64,000 nt of DNA from positions 62,001 to 126,000 of the forward strand of contig DASTAW010000048.1 in NCBI GenBank assembly GCA_035712365.1, given 5' to 3'. The stretch comes from Terriglobia bacterium (GTDB taxonomy: Bacteria; Acidobacteriota; Terriglobia; UBA7540). The stretch's first letter is position 1. Every line of letters starts with the position of its first letter. Made by a program: the position numbers and the translations under genes. A model generated the notes under the pieces. That model saw only the letters and a program-made list of their open reading frames with translations, searched no databases and was not told where the DNA came from. This document shows, piece by piece, positions 43,551-52,227 of the stretch.

Positions 43551-44978
43551 TCAGGAGACCTGCCCCGTGACTCCAACGTGAGTGACTTTTTCCCAGTGCC
43601 GGGACCCGGTCAGGAACCGCACAACGCCTTCAAACCGGTAGTAAAGCACCAGTTGGCGATAGCCGAGGTTTTCGATGAAGGCAAACCACAGCAACTTTGC
43701 AAGGTCCGCATAACTCGGGTAACGGCGGTAAGTGAGTTCTTCCAGGAGAACCGCGCCGATGGAGAGCAGTCCGCCGTAGGCAAGGCTGAGCAGGACGAAC
43801 AGCAGGTAGAGCAAGGCCGGCACCATGCCAAAAATGATGGCCAGCGGTACCATGAAGTAGCCCAGAAACTCCACCACGGCCCCGAGGGCTTCCACATAAA
43901 GGTGAAAAGGAAAGCTGAAGTTTCCCACGATTCCGTACTTGCGGTTGAAAAGCATTTCGGAATGTTTCCAAAGTGTCTGGCATAACCCAAGCTGCCACCG
44001 CCGGCGCTGCTTGCCCAGCATCTTCAGCGTGGCCGGGCACTCCGTCCAGCAGACCGGATCGGAAGTGAACGACATCCGAATCCGCCGCTTGCGCAGCACC
44101 GCCCAATGATGCAGTTGGATAATCAGGTCCATGTCTTCGGTGACGGTATCATGGGCGAATCCTCCCGCTTCCATTACGGTTTCGCGGTGGAAGACCGCAA
44201 ATGCGCCGGAAACAATCAGCGTGCCGCCCAGCAGGTCCCATCCGGTGCGGCCAAACAGAAAGCTGCGGAGGTATTCCACCACCTGGAAGCGCTCGAGCGA
44301 CGATTTGGGAAGTCCCACCTTAGCCACGCGCCCATCGCGAATCTGGCAGCCGTTCATCACGCGGACAATCCCGCCGCTGGCGACGGTATTGACGGGCGAA
44401 TGGATCACAGGCCGCATCAGGCGTAACAGGGCGTCCCTCTCGAGGATCGAGTCCGAATCCAGAGTGCAGAAATAGGGTGTGCGGCAGATATTGATGCCGA
44501 CATTCAAAGCGTCCGGCTTGCCGCCGTTTTCCTTGCTGACCACCAGAAGATTGGGCAGCTCCGGGTTCATGTAGAAACCGAGCACTGGCTGGGTTGGAAT
44601 TTGCGGGCGATAGATAAGGTCCATCTTCACCAACTTGAAATGCTCGACCAGGTGGGCCAGCGTGGCGTCGTTCGAGCCGTCGTCCACCACCACGACCTCA
44701 AGTTCCGGGTAGTCGGTCTGGAGCGTAGACTTCGTGGTCTCTACGATGATCTGCTCTTCATTCCATGCCGGGATGACAATGGTGACGGGAGGCGTCACGG
44801 GCGACTCGCGGATTTCATCCATGTCCTGGTAGGCCAGGCGGCGGTTGTAGAGCCACACCGTTGCCAGGGACAGCACCATCAGCAGCGTGTAGACACCGTT
44901 TCCGATAAGGAAATAGGAAACGATGAGGAAGTTGAACGTGTTCATCCCGTGGATAAACACCTGCCGCCACAATTCCAT
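43551..44978 (-). CDS. Processive family 2 glycosyltransferase (exopolysaccharide synthase)
   Basis: Membrane synthase of about 475 residues, PgaC/BcsA/hyaluronan-synthase type. Two N-terminal helices (FNFLIVSYFLIGNGVYTLLM) precede the GT-A domain with VTIVIPAWNEE, the DDG pair at about residues 99-100, DSD at about 174-176, TED at about 280-282 and QRRRW at about 324-328, the full processive set. Several C-terminal helices could form the translocation channel. No PilZ domain is present. The ATG at 44978 lies one base after the stop codon region of the HEAT gene (4-bp gap) and has AAGGG upstream; an upstream TTG at 45044 would overlap the HEAT gene by 62 bp and is less likely. Confidence 0.88.
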   Translation of the reverse strand: MELWRQVFIHGMNTFNFLIVSYFLIGNGVYTLLMVLSLATVWLYNRRLAYQDMDEIRESPVTPPVTIVIPAWNEEQIIVETTKSTLQTDYPELEVVVVDDGSNDATLAHLVEHFKLVKMDLIYRPQIPTQPVLGFYMNPELPNLLVVSKENGGKPDALNVGINICRTPYFCTLDSDSILERDALLRLMRPVIHSPVNTVASGGIVRVMNGCQIRDGRVAKVGLPKSSLERFQVVEYLRSFLFGRTGWDLLGGTLIVSGAFAVFHRETVMEAGGFAHDTVTEDMDLIIQLHHWAVLRKRRIRMSFTSDPVCWTECPATLKMLGKQRRRWQLGLCQTLWKHSEMLFNRKYGIVGNFSFPFHLYVEALGAVVEFLGYFMVPLAIIFGMVPALLYLLFVLLSLAYGGLLSIGAVLLEELTYRRYPSYADLAKLLWFAFIENLGYRQLVLYYRFEGVVRFLTGSRHWEKVTHVGVTGQVS

Positions 44979-44982
44979 GAGA

Positions 44983-46467
44983 CTACCCTTCCCTCCGGCG
45001 CCGGGCGTCTGCCAGAGCCTCTTGAGCAACGATGCGAACTTCAAAATCAGGTTCCTTCACCGCCACCTGCTCCACCCAATGCTGGATCTGAGGGTCAGGC
45101 GACTGCCCCAACAACTGAAGAAAGTGTTTGCGCAGTTTTCCGTTCCCTGCCTCATCTTCGAGCGTCGCAACCATGCAGCTGGTCTTACCCAATTCGGCCA
45201 GATGCCGCAGGACTGCCGTTTCCCTGCCGTTGCCCGTTTCGGTCGAGCGCGTCAACAGGGCGGGAACCAGGCCCGCGCGCTGGAACTCATCCGCAATCTG
45301 TTCCCGGCTGTACCGATCGCGCGTGGAAAGAAAGTGGGTGGTGAGGAGGTCGAGGCCTGGCTGCCCGAAACCTCTCAGCGTCCGCACCGCCGTTTCGCGC
45401 ACCCGCCAGTTGGGGTCCGTGAGTGCCTTTGAAATTCGCGCGGCGTACGGAAGGAACCTGTCGCCGACAAACGACCTCACTGCATGCAGCCTGACAAACC
45501 ATACAGGATCCTCCAGCAGCTTGAGCAGCATCGAAGCAGCACGCTCTCCGGCAAGGCGCGCAATCACCGGCGCAGACCGGGCCCGAACGTCGGGATTGTC
45601 GTCAAACGGCAGGTCTGCCAGGAAGATCTCTGCCATCTCATCGTTGAAATTCCTGTTGTCCAAACGGAATTCCGGCCTGCCGGAAGCTTCCCGCTCCACT
45701 ATTTCCCGCATAACGTCCGTGGCCAGAAAGCGAATTCGCGGATTGGTGTGCTGAAGTGAATCGCGCAGCTTGCCGGCGCTCTGGAGCGAAAAACCCACCA
45801 GCGCGGATTTTAAGGTTCGCACCGAGAGGTTGGAGGCGGGATCCAAAACCGCCTTGTGGAGACGATCGACCAGGGGCAGGAAGCTCCCGGGGTGATGGAT
45901 CGCAGCAAGCGAGCGCACGGCCACCACCTGAAGGTCCGGATTGGGACCTTCAAGCGCCTTGACCAGCAGGGGCCAGCTCGCCTCATGGCGAACCAGTCCC
46001 AGGTTTTCAGCGCTCTTGGAACGAACCAGGAAATGCAGGAATTTGACCCGCCTCAGCAGCCCCTGTGGATTGTAAAGGGCTTCACGCAATGAGGCGTGGT
46101 CAATCTGCCCCATGAGACGTTGCTGCCAGATCTTGACCAGCCCGAGGTCTTCGCAAAGCCGCCTCAGCGTCGGCTCTTCCGCAGGCGTAGCTTTCTTTTC
46201 GAGACAAAGCCGTTCGAGAACGGAAAGGCGATCGGGGCTAGAGATCCCGCGCAACTCCTCAAGCCCGCCAGAATAATCGAGACGCCCTGAAAGGACCCCC
46301 GCAACGATGGGACCGTATCGTTCGCGGAACGTGTCAACCCGATTGAAGAATTTTTTGCGCCGGTGCCGGCGGTGGAAAACGACCCCGATCAGAAAAAAGT
46401 TTCCCAGCAGAGCAAGAATGAAAAATGCAAGGACCAGCAGAGTTACGTTTTCGATCAAAAATGGCAT
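44983..46467 (-). CDS. Membrane-anchored HEAT-repeat protein of the polysaccharide cluster
   Basis: A 494-residue protein with one N-terminal transmembrane helix (about residues 8-32, TLLVLAFFILALLGNFFLIG) and a basic stop-transfer segment (HRRHRRKKFF). The rest, from about residue 150, is helical HEAT/ARM-like repeats: PDLQVVAVRSLAAIHHPGSF, NPRIRFLATDVMREIVERE, NPDVRARSAPVIARLAGERA, PVWFVRLHAVRSFVGDRF, DPNWRVRETAVRTLRGFGQ. The N-in topology implied by the basic segment would leave the repeats cytoplasmic, where they could scaffold or regulate the synthase; this is inference. It is the first gene of the three-gene unit and ends 4 bp before the GT2 start. Confidence 0.8.
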   Translation of the reverse strand: MPFLIENVTLLVLAFFILALLGNFFLIGVVFHRRHRRKKFFNRVDTFRERYGPIVAGVLSGRLDYSGGLEELRGISSPDRLSVLERLCLEKKATPAEEPTLRRLCEDLGLVKIWQQRLMGQIDHASLREALYNPQGLLRRVKFLHFLVRSKSAENLGLVRHEASWPLLVKALEGPNPDLQVVAVRSLAAIHHPGSFLPLVDRLHKAVLDPASNLSVRTLKSALVGFSLQSAGKLRDSLQHTNPRIRFLATDVMREIVEREASGRPEFRLDNRNFNDEMAEIFLADLPFDDNPDVRARSAPVIARLAGERAASMLLKLLEDPVWFVRLHAVRSFVGDRFLPYAARISKALTDPNWRVRETAVRTLRGFGQPGLDLLTTHFLSTRDRYSREQIADEFQRAGLVPALLTRSTETGNGRETAVLRHLAELGKTSCMVATLEDEAGNGKLRKHFLQLLGQSPDPQIQHWVEQVAVKEPDFEVRIVAQEALADARRRREG

Positions 46468-46802
46468 AGCGTTCGAGGGCTGGCGTTAAGCCCTCTTGTC
46501 CCGTGTCCAAACTTCTGGGCTATCGCGGGCTGCGGCGGAGGTCCTCCACCTCCCAGTTATCGGCTGTCGAGGGAAAATGATGAGCGGGATTCAGAAGAAT
46601 CGCGGATGAAGGCGGGCGCCGCCCCGGAGGAGCAGGTAAGGTCAGGCAGGTTACGGCGAGGCAGGTAGAGGCTACCTCGATGAGAGAGACGATGGGAGCC
46701 TGCGTCGAGAAAGGTCAGTGAGTTTAGTGGCTTTTATAGCCTTGATGGAACGGGCCAATCCCGATGGGCTGAAAGGAGTTCAATAATGGTGCATGGCAGA
46801 AG
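46468..46802. other. Intergenic region upstream of the HEAT-GT2-TPR cluster
   Basis: 335 bp between the HEAT gene start and the VKOR-fusion stop, both on the minus strand. It should hold the cluster promoter, but no convincing -35/-10 pair was found. A good AAAGGAG followed by ATG at 46786 on the plus strand opens only a 23-codon frame running into the neighbouring gene. Confidence 0.4.
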
Positions 46803-48440
46803 CTACTGCTTAACCGGAAGCCCGGCCTTTTTCCAGCCGGTCAGACCGTCCCGGTAAACGTTGACGTCACCAAAGGGGAACCCTTGCGCCAGCAGAATGC
46901 GGCCTGCTGACCGGCTGAAGGCGCAGATGTCGCCGCCGGATTCGCCTCCCTGATAGAGCACAATCATCTTGTTTTTGGGCAGGCGGGTCCATTGCTGCTC
47001 AAAGGAATCTATCGGCATATTGAGGGCCCCCGGGATATGCCCTGCCTGAAAATCGCTTGCGGTCCTCACGTCTACAAACAGGGCCTGAGAGTTGGCGTCG
47101 TAGAGTTTCTGTGCCTGCGACGTCCCGATCATCTTCGGCTGGCGCTTCTTGGCCTCGTCCTCGCTGCAGGCTGCCGCGGAGTTTTGGTAGCCCGCAAGGA
47201 GATTGGATGTCCCTCCCAGGACCGGCATGGTGTCCGTTGAAGTCTTGGACGGCGTTTGGCTGGGGACGGATTTCTGGCTGGCCTTGTTTTTTTCGGCGGG
47301 GGCCGACGCCGGTTCGGCAAGCTTGGGGCCGCCGTCCGGGGCGGAACCTTCCACGGCGGCTATTTTCAATTCGTTTTCCACGAGTTGAGCAAAGGTCGGA
47401 TAAGGCATGGGCCCCACAGTCATCTGGCCGTTGATAAAAAAGGTGGGAGTGGCGTGGACTCCCAGCGCCCTGCCGTCCATGAGGTCCTGGTCAACCCGTG
47501 ATGCCATTTCGCCTTTCTGAAGGCAGGCGACAAATTTCTGCGAGTCGAGCCCCATCTCGCCTGCATACCGGTTGATAGCCGGCAGGGTTAAATCTTCCTG
47601 GTGATCGTAGAACATGTCCACCGCCTGCCAGAACTTGCCCTGCTGGCCCGCGCATTCAGCAGCCTCTGCTGCCTTCTCAGACTCGGCATGGACGTTAACA
47701 AGAGGATATTCACGGAACGCAAAGCGGACCCGGTCGCCATAGTTCTCCCGAATTTTCCTGGCTGACACTTCAGCCTGGCGGCAGGCCGGGCACTTGAAAT
47801 CCCCAAATTCAACGATGGTGACTTTGGCGTTCGGGTCGCCATAGAAATGGGTGTCGGGACGAACAAGGTGGTTCCTGACTGCCTGGTTCGAAGGAGGCTT
47901 CGGCGGAGGCATGCTGCCGTGCGAGGTGAGAATGATAAAGGCGGGTACCCCCAGCACAAAAGCGAACAGGATGAGGGCGAAATTCCGCTGCACCAGAGAG
48001 AGCGCCTGGGCGGGTTCCAGAGACTTCGGCGGGTGCGAACGGTCCGCGATGGACAGAATGAAAATTGCAGTCACCAGCAGAGCGGACAGCACACACCACA
48101 TGCACCACGAATGCAGCACGAAAGCTTCAATCCCGGTGAGATAGACCGAAAAAAGAAATCCCGCGCCTGCAACTACCATCACAACGTGTTGCGTAAGGCG
48201 GACATAGGTACTCGGCAACAAAGGGTAAAGGAAAAGCAACAACACCAGGAAGGCATACATGAACACGCCGTATATGGGCACCGGCAGGCCGCCAAGGTGG
48301 GAGTACGCGCTGGCGCGAACGGCATCGCAGCCTCCTCCCATGCAAACCATGGGGTGGGCTGGCGAGGTGTATTCCCACAGGAGATAGATAGAGTCAAACA
48401 GCCCAACAAGGCTTAGAACCATCAGCAAGATTTTTCGCAT
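46803..48440 (-). CDS. VKOR-DsbA-rhodanese fusion protein (disulfide-bond formation)
   Basis: A 545-residue fusion of three modules. Residues 1-150: integral-membrane vitamin-K-epoxide-reductase domain with loop cysteines C33 and C38 and the active-site WCMWC (C113, C116). Residues about 185-365: DsbA/thioredoxin-like domain with FGDFKCPACRQ (C217, C220) and the cis-proline HATPTFF (P332). Residues about 430-545: rhodanese-like domain (LFVDVRTASDFQAGHIPGAL), but the catalytic cysteine position in IVLYQGGESGG is glutamine 497, with C506 nearby. A Pro/Ser/Lys linker joins the last two. VKOR-DsbA fusions make disulfides in proteins exported from cells lacking DsbB; the added inactive rhodanese is unusual. 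ATG at 48440 with AGAGGA upstream. Confidence 0.92.
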   Translation of the reverse strand: MRKILLMVLSLVGLFDSIYLLWEYTSPAHPMVCMGGGCDAVRASAYSHLGGLPVPIYGVFMYAFLVLLLFLYPLLPSTYVRLTQHVVMVVAGAGFLFSVYLTGIEAFVLHSWCMWCVLSALLVTAIFILSIADRSHPPKSLEPAQALSLVQRNFALILFAFVLGVPAFIILTSHGSMPPPKPPSNQAVRNHLVRPDTHFYGDPNAKVTIVEFGDFKCPACRQAEVSARKIRENYGDRVRFAFREYPLVNVHAESEKAAEAAECAGQQGKFWQAVDMFYDHQEDLTLPAINRYAGEMGLDSQKFVACLQKGEMASRVDQDLMDGRALGVHATPTFFINGQMTVGPMPYPTFAQLVENELKIAAVEGSAPDGGPKLAEPASAPAEKNKASQKSVPSQTPSKTSTDTMPVLGGTSNLLAGYQNSAAACSEDEAKKRQPKMIGTSQAQKLYDANSQALFVDVRTASDFQAGHIPGALNMPIDSFEQQWTRLPKNKMIVLYQGGESGGDICAFSRSAGRILLAQGFPFGDVNVYRDGLTGWKKAGLPVKQ

Positions 48441-48593
48441 TGTCCTCTGTCCTACGGCGCCTGGGTCCGGTGGGACTCAGACGGTCCTTTATTTGCCTTG
48501 GGTGTTGCCCCATAAACCACTGGCGGGCAGCGCCTCCAGTCTGAGCAAGCACACCCCTAAGAGTATAAAGCCAAGCTTCGCCCCGCGAAACCT

Positions 48594-49409
48594 CTACGGC
48601 GAGGTTCTCCGCAAATGCATGGGATTGGCCGGCCCCCGGCCCCGGCCGAGCGGAAGACCTTCGCGGATGGCGGCGGTCACGAAGTCCTTGGCCAGGGCCA
48701 CGCTCTGCCGCACCGTGTTCCCCTTTGCCAGACCTGATGCTAGGGCTGAGGCAAAGATGCAGCCCGTCCCGTGGGTATTTTGCGTTGCGATGCGGGGCAA
48801 ACGAAACTCGACAAACTCATGCCCGTCAAAAAGCACATCCACGGCCCTCGTGCCTTCCGAATGCCCGCCTTTAACCACGACATTCTGCGAACCGAAGCCA
48901 TGGATCAGCCTCGCAGCCTCCTTCATCCCCTCGAGGCCGTCAATCGCCCGCCCCAGCAGAGCACCCGCTTCGTGCAGGTTTGGGGTTACCACCGCAGCCA
49001 GCGGCAGCAAGCTTTCCCGCAGAGTCATAATGGCTTGGGGGTCGAGTAACGGTATCCCGCTGGTGGAAACCATCACCGGGTCCACGACGACAGGAATTTC
49101 ACGGTGCCGCCTGATTTCGTCCGCCACGGCCCGAATAATCCCGGGATTCGCAAGCATCCCTGTTTTGATCGCGTCGCAGCCCACATCTTCAATACACACC
49201 TTCATCTGCAAGGCCACAAACTCCGGGTCCGTTTCCACTATCCCAAGGACACTCTCCGTGCTCTGGGCGGTCAAAGCCGTGATCGCGGTCATTGCGTAGA
49301 CGCCAAGCGCGGACGCCGTCTTCAAATCGGCCTGAATGCCGGCGCCGCCGCTGGAATCAGAGCCGGCCACAATCAGCAGACGCGGGAGCTTGGCTGCGCT
49401 TGCTTCCAT
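48594..49409 (-). CDS. thiD: Hydroxymethylpyrimidine / phosphomethylpyrimidine kinase
   Basis: Ribokinase-family enzyme phosphorylating HMP twice for thiamine synthesis. The 271-residue product shows LLIVAGSDSSGGAGIQADLK and AMTAITALTAQ at the N-terminus. VVVDPVMVSTSG, VTPNLHEAGALLG and the C-terminal anion hole TQNTHGTGCIFASALASGLA with the catalytic aspartate-region GTGC are present. Start ATG at 49409. It lies 153 bp after the stop of no co-directional partner, so it is probably transcribed alone or with the VKOR gene. No thiamine riboswitch was seen upstream. Confidence 0.94.
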   Translation of the reverse strand: MEASAAKLPRLLIVAGSDSSGGAGIQADLKTASALGVYAMTAITALTAQSTESVLGIVETDPEFVALQMKVCIEDVGCDAIKTGMLANPGIIRAVADEIRRHREIPVVVDPVMVSTSGIPLLDPQAIMTLRESLLPLAAVVTPNLHEAGALLGRAIDGLEGMKEAARLIHGFGSQNVVVKGGHSEGTRAVDVLFDGHEFVEFRLPRIATQNTHGTGCIFASALASGLAKGNTVRQSVALAKDFVTAAIREGLPLGRGRGPANPMHLRRTSP

Positions 49410-49536
49410 AGCTTTTTCATTTTACCTGCATTGGGTCCGCATTAAAGATGGCTTGGAACCGGCCGGCCAAGATCCGTGCTGCTGGGATGGCTGAGAGATA
49501 AAATGAAGGGGCTGCCAATTCCTGAGGAGGTGCAAG

Positions 49537-49818
49537 ATGCCTGCAATCATTCGCGTTGAACGATGCTGTCCCGGCAGCTTTCGAGTCACCATCACGGAAG
49601 GCGCCAGCAAGTCCTCGCACACGGTTTCGCTTAGCCGCGAATATTACGAAATGCTCACCGGAATGCAGGTCTCTCAGGAAGTACTCATTGAACAGTCGTT
49701 CCAATTCCTGCTGGAGAACGAGCCCAGGGAATCCATATTGCAGCAGTTTGATTTGCCCCTCATCGGCCGCTACTTTCCAGACTACGAAAGTGAGATCCGC
49801 AGGCGCCTGGCCGGTTAG
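49537..49818 (+). CDS. Small conserved-looking protein of unknown function
   Basis: A 93-residue soluble protein, MPAIIRVERCCPGSFRVTI at the start, with no recognisable domain. It is supported by a strong GAGGAGG Shine-Dalgarno five to six bases before ATG at 49537 and by balanced composition (mixed alpha/beta, acidic C-terminal half: YFPDYESEIRRRLAG). Overlapping frames on both strands (for example 49417-49854 minus) lack a good ribosome site. It is divergent from thiD and followed by an intergenic repeat. I do not recognise the family. Confidence 0.65.
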   Translation: MPAIIRVERCCPGSFRVTITEGASKSSHTVSLSREYYEMLTGMQVSQEVLIEQSFQFLLENEPRESILQQFDLPLIGRYFPDYESEIRRRLAG

Positions 49819-49829
49819 CGATTCAGCAA

Positions 49830-49950
49830 ATCTTTGAAAAACCCCCTCTGCCACGTCGTCCTGAGTGAAGCGAAGGACCTGTCATATTCGTTTAGGTGAC
49901 ATACAGCAATGCTTCGCTGCGGCAGCATGACGGGTGGGCTTTTTCACGAA
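49830..49950. repeat. MITE-like palindromic intergenic repeat, copy 4
   Basis: Closely similar to copy 1: GAAAAACCCCCTCTGCCACG, then GTCCTGAGTGAAGCGAAGGA, ACATACAGCAATGCTTCGCT and CAGCATGACGGGTGGGC, closing with CTTTTTCACGAACTC. The internal inverted repeat is degraded (TGAGTGAAGCGAAG against CTTCGCTGCGGCA). It lies between two convergent genes. Confidence 0.75.
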
Positions 49951-49958
49951 CTCGGCCG

Positions 49959-51380
49959 TCACGGGTTCGCGTAGCCAAGACTCTTCAGCATTTCGAGATC
50001 CTGTTTCGAAAGCCGGCCCTGGGGATTAAGTCCGCGATTGGTTTGCTTGTACCAGGTATCCAGGTCTTCCCGATATCCGCTGAGGTTTGCGATGCTCACA
50101 TTGCTCGAAGACAGTTCCTTTTCCTGTGAAAAGGCATCGCCCAGCCGGTAAACCTTGAGATTATCGTTGTCCCCGGAGGTAATCACCTTGATGTCGCCCT
50201 CGACGAATCCCCGCAACGAAGGGGACCGCTTCGTTTCTGCCCAGGTCCAGAACATGCTCATCCACTGCGGTGGCAGCAGCGTCGGTTCCGCATAGGTCAG
50301 AAAAAAGGTAGGCTGCTCCGTAGCATTCTTTCCGCCATTCGCGATCACTGGATTCAGGCTATACCCAGATTCGCCCGGAAACTTGAATTCGAGACCTGCA
50401 TAACTGAGGATCGTCGGCAAAATGTCAACCGTGGAAACATTGGTGCTGATCCGCTCCCCCTGCGGGATTTCTTTGGGGTAGGAATAGATCATTGGAATGT
50501 GTACTGCCGGCTGGTCGATGTGGTCGCCGTGTCCCCAGATCCCGTTTTCGCCGAGGCCCTCGCCATGGTCCGCCACAAAAACGATGAGCGTGTTGTCTCG
50601 AACGCCCAGGTCGTCCAGCAGCTTCAGCGTTTTCCCCAGATCGTTATCATCAAAAGCGATTTCGCTGTCGTAGGCACGGATCTTGGCAGCCCGGTCTGCA
50701 TCAACCGACGCCGGTATCGGAAAGATTTTGGCGTTCTTTTCCTGGGGAAGGTTGGCGAACTCGGGATGCAGATCATAGGGATGGTGAGGATCAAAATAGT
50801 GGACCCAGAGGAAAAACTTCGAGCGGCCGTGCTTTTCCAGCCAGCGGCGGCTCGCGTCGCCCACTTCGTTGCCGCGGCGGGCTGCATTAACCATTTTGTA
50901 GTGATACGAGAAATTCTCGTTGTAGACGTTGAAGCCGCGCCCCAGACCCGTGATGCCCTTCTTCAGAGGCCAGGCGCTGATAAATGCCGCCGTCCGGTAT
51001 CCCAGGTGATGGAGTACCTGGGCCAGCAAAACCGGGTGGGGACTTTCGGTCATGTGCATGCCGTTGATGGTCGCACCGTGCTGCTGGGGGTAGAGAGAGG
51101 TCATCATCGAGATGTGAGAGGGGCCGGTGAGAGGAATGGCCGTATAGGCGTTTTCAAACAGGACCCCGTGCGCCGCCAGGCTGTCAATTGTCGGCGAGGT
51201 CCGCCGGGCGTACCCATAGCAGGAAAGATGATCGGCCCGCGTCGTGTCAAAAGTGACCAGCAGAACATTCGGCGCGTCTTTCAGATCGAAATGGGCCTTG
51301 CTGACCTTTGCCCGCTGTCCGGCAAAAGAAACCAACGGCACGAGAACAACCGCCAGCACAGCGCCAGAGATTCGGCGCAT
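49959..51380 (-). CDS. Sulfatase-like hydrolase / transferase (alkaline phosphatase superfamily)
   Basis: A 473-residue exported protein with a signal peptide (residues 1-21, ISGAVLAVVLVPLVSFA). The metal-binding VLLVTFDTTRADHLSCYGY (D45) and the second site VFVADHGEGLGENGIWGHGD fit the sulfatase fold. The position of the modified nucleophile reads PLTGPSH (T85), not C/S-x-P-x-R, so formylglycine cannot form; a threonine nucleophile as in phosphotransferases of this superfamily is more likely. Substrate unknown. ATG at 51380 has GGAGGTG six bases upstream. It lies downstream of the ABC genes with 73 bp between. Confidence 0.85.
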   Translation of the reverse strand: MRRISGAVLAVVLVPLVSFAGQRAKVSKAHFDLKDAPNVLLVTFDTTRADHLSCYGYARRTSPTIDSLAAHGVLFENAYTAIPLTGPSHISMMTSLYPQQHGATINGMHMTESPHPVLLAQVLHHLGYRTAAFISAWPLKKGITGLGRGFNVYNENFSYHYKMVNAARRGNEVGDASRRWLEKHGRSKFFLWVHYFDPHHPYDLHPEFANLPQEKNAKIFPIPASVDADRAAKIRAYDSEIAFDDNDLGKTLKLLDDLGVRDNTLIVFVADHGEGLGENGIWGHGDHIDQPAVHIPMIYSYPKEIPQGERISTNVSTVDILPTILSYAGLEFKFPGESGYSLNPVIANGGKNATEQPTFFLTYAEPTLLPPQWMSMFWTWAETKRSPSLRGFVEGDIKVITSGDNDNLKVYRLGDAFSQEKELSSSNVSIANLSGYREDLDTWYKQTNRGLNPQGRLSKQDLEMLKSLGYANP

Positions 51381-51453
51381 GGAAACACCTCCAGTAATCA
51401 GTATAAAGCAGCCACCCTGCGGAAACGGGCATGGTCAGAATTTCCGAAGGGGC

Positions 51454-52227
51454 TCAGCGCGGAAAACGGCCTTCGAATCTCTCGACCCATTCGTGCGAGG
51501 GCTCAAGGTCTCCCCTCATCAGTTCACGTTCTACGCTGCCATCTTTCATTTGGATGATCCGGTCGGCGCGCAATGCAACCTCAGGGTTGTGGGTCACCAT
51601 CACGATGGTCAAGCCCAGATCTGCCTTCAGCCGCAGCAGCAGGTCCAGCACCGCGTCCGCATTTCTTGAATCCAGGTTCCCAGTCGGCTCGTCAGCCAGC
51701 AGAATGTCCGGGTCGTTAATGAGGGCCCGTGCGATGGCGACGCGCTGCTGCTCGCCGGAGGAGAGTCCACTTACTTTCCGCAGCCGCTTTTTTTCCAGCC
51801 CTACGGCCGCCAGGAGGCTGTCAATCGATTTTGTAGAGGACCGCACCTTCCATCCCAGCAGCCGCGGAGCTTCGATGTTGTCCCGCGCGGAAAGGAAGCT
51901 CAGCAGATTAAACCGCTGAAAAACGAAACCCATCCGGATGTTCCGCATTTGCGCCCGGGCCGTGTCCCCCAACGAGGAGATCGAGACGCCGTCGATCAGC
52001 ACTTCGCCCCCGGTCGGTTCCGCCAGGCCCGCGATCAGGTAAAGAAGAGTCGACTTGCCGGAGCCGGAAGGTCCCATAATGGCTGTAAACTGCCCGGCAG
52101 GAATTCTCAGATTCAGCGCATTGACAGCAGGTGGAGCGCCAGGTCCACCGTCATAAACCTTGGTCAACGCGCGCGTCTCGATCAGGATTCGCGGCCCTCC
52201 GTCGTCAATGCGGGCGCCATTATTCAT
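51454..52227 (-). CDS. ABC transporter ATP-binding protein (MacB/LolD type)
   Basis: A 257-residue ATPase subunit. Walker A is GPSGSGKST (about residues 52-60), the signature LSSGEQQRVAIARAL and Walker B DILLADEPTGNLDS, followed by the H-loop VMVTHNPEVAL. The DEPTGNLDS form is typical of the LolD/MacB/FtsE subgroup. The ATG at 52227 overlaps the permease stop by 8 bp, so the pair is translationally coupled; a longer in-frame opening to 52308 lies inside the permease gene. Confidence 0.93.
   Translation of the reverse strand: MNNGARIDDGGPRILIETRALTKVYDGGPGAPPAVNALNLRIPAGQFTAIMGPSGSGKSTLLYLIAGLAEPTGGEVLIDGVSISSLGDTARAQMRNIRMGFVFQRFNLLSFLSARDNIEAPRLLGWKVRSSTKSIDSLLAAVGLEKKRLRKVSGLSSGEQQRVAIARALINDPDILLADEPTGNLDSRNADAVLDLLLRLKADLGLTIVMVTHNPEVALRADRIIQMKDGSVERELMRGDLEPSHEWVERFEGRFPR

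Noticed and set aside
46786-46857. Plus-strand 23-codon frame with a good AAAGGAG Shine-Dalgarno
   Set aside because: Most of it lies antisense over the end of the VKOR-fusion gene and the peptide shows no recognisable feature; the ribosome-site match alone is not enough.
49417-49854. Minus-strand frame of 145 codons covering the small plus-strand gene
   Set aside because: No ribosome site and no protein-like pattern; the opposite strand at 49537-49818 has a strong Shine-Dalgarno and better composition.
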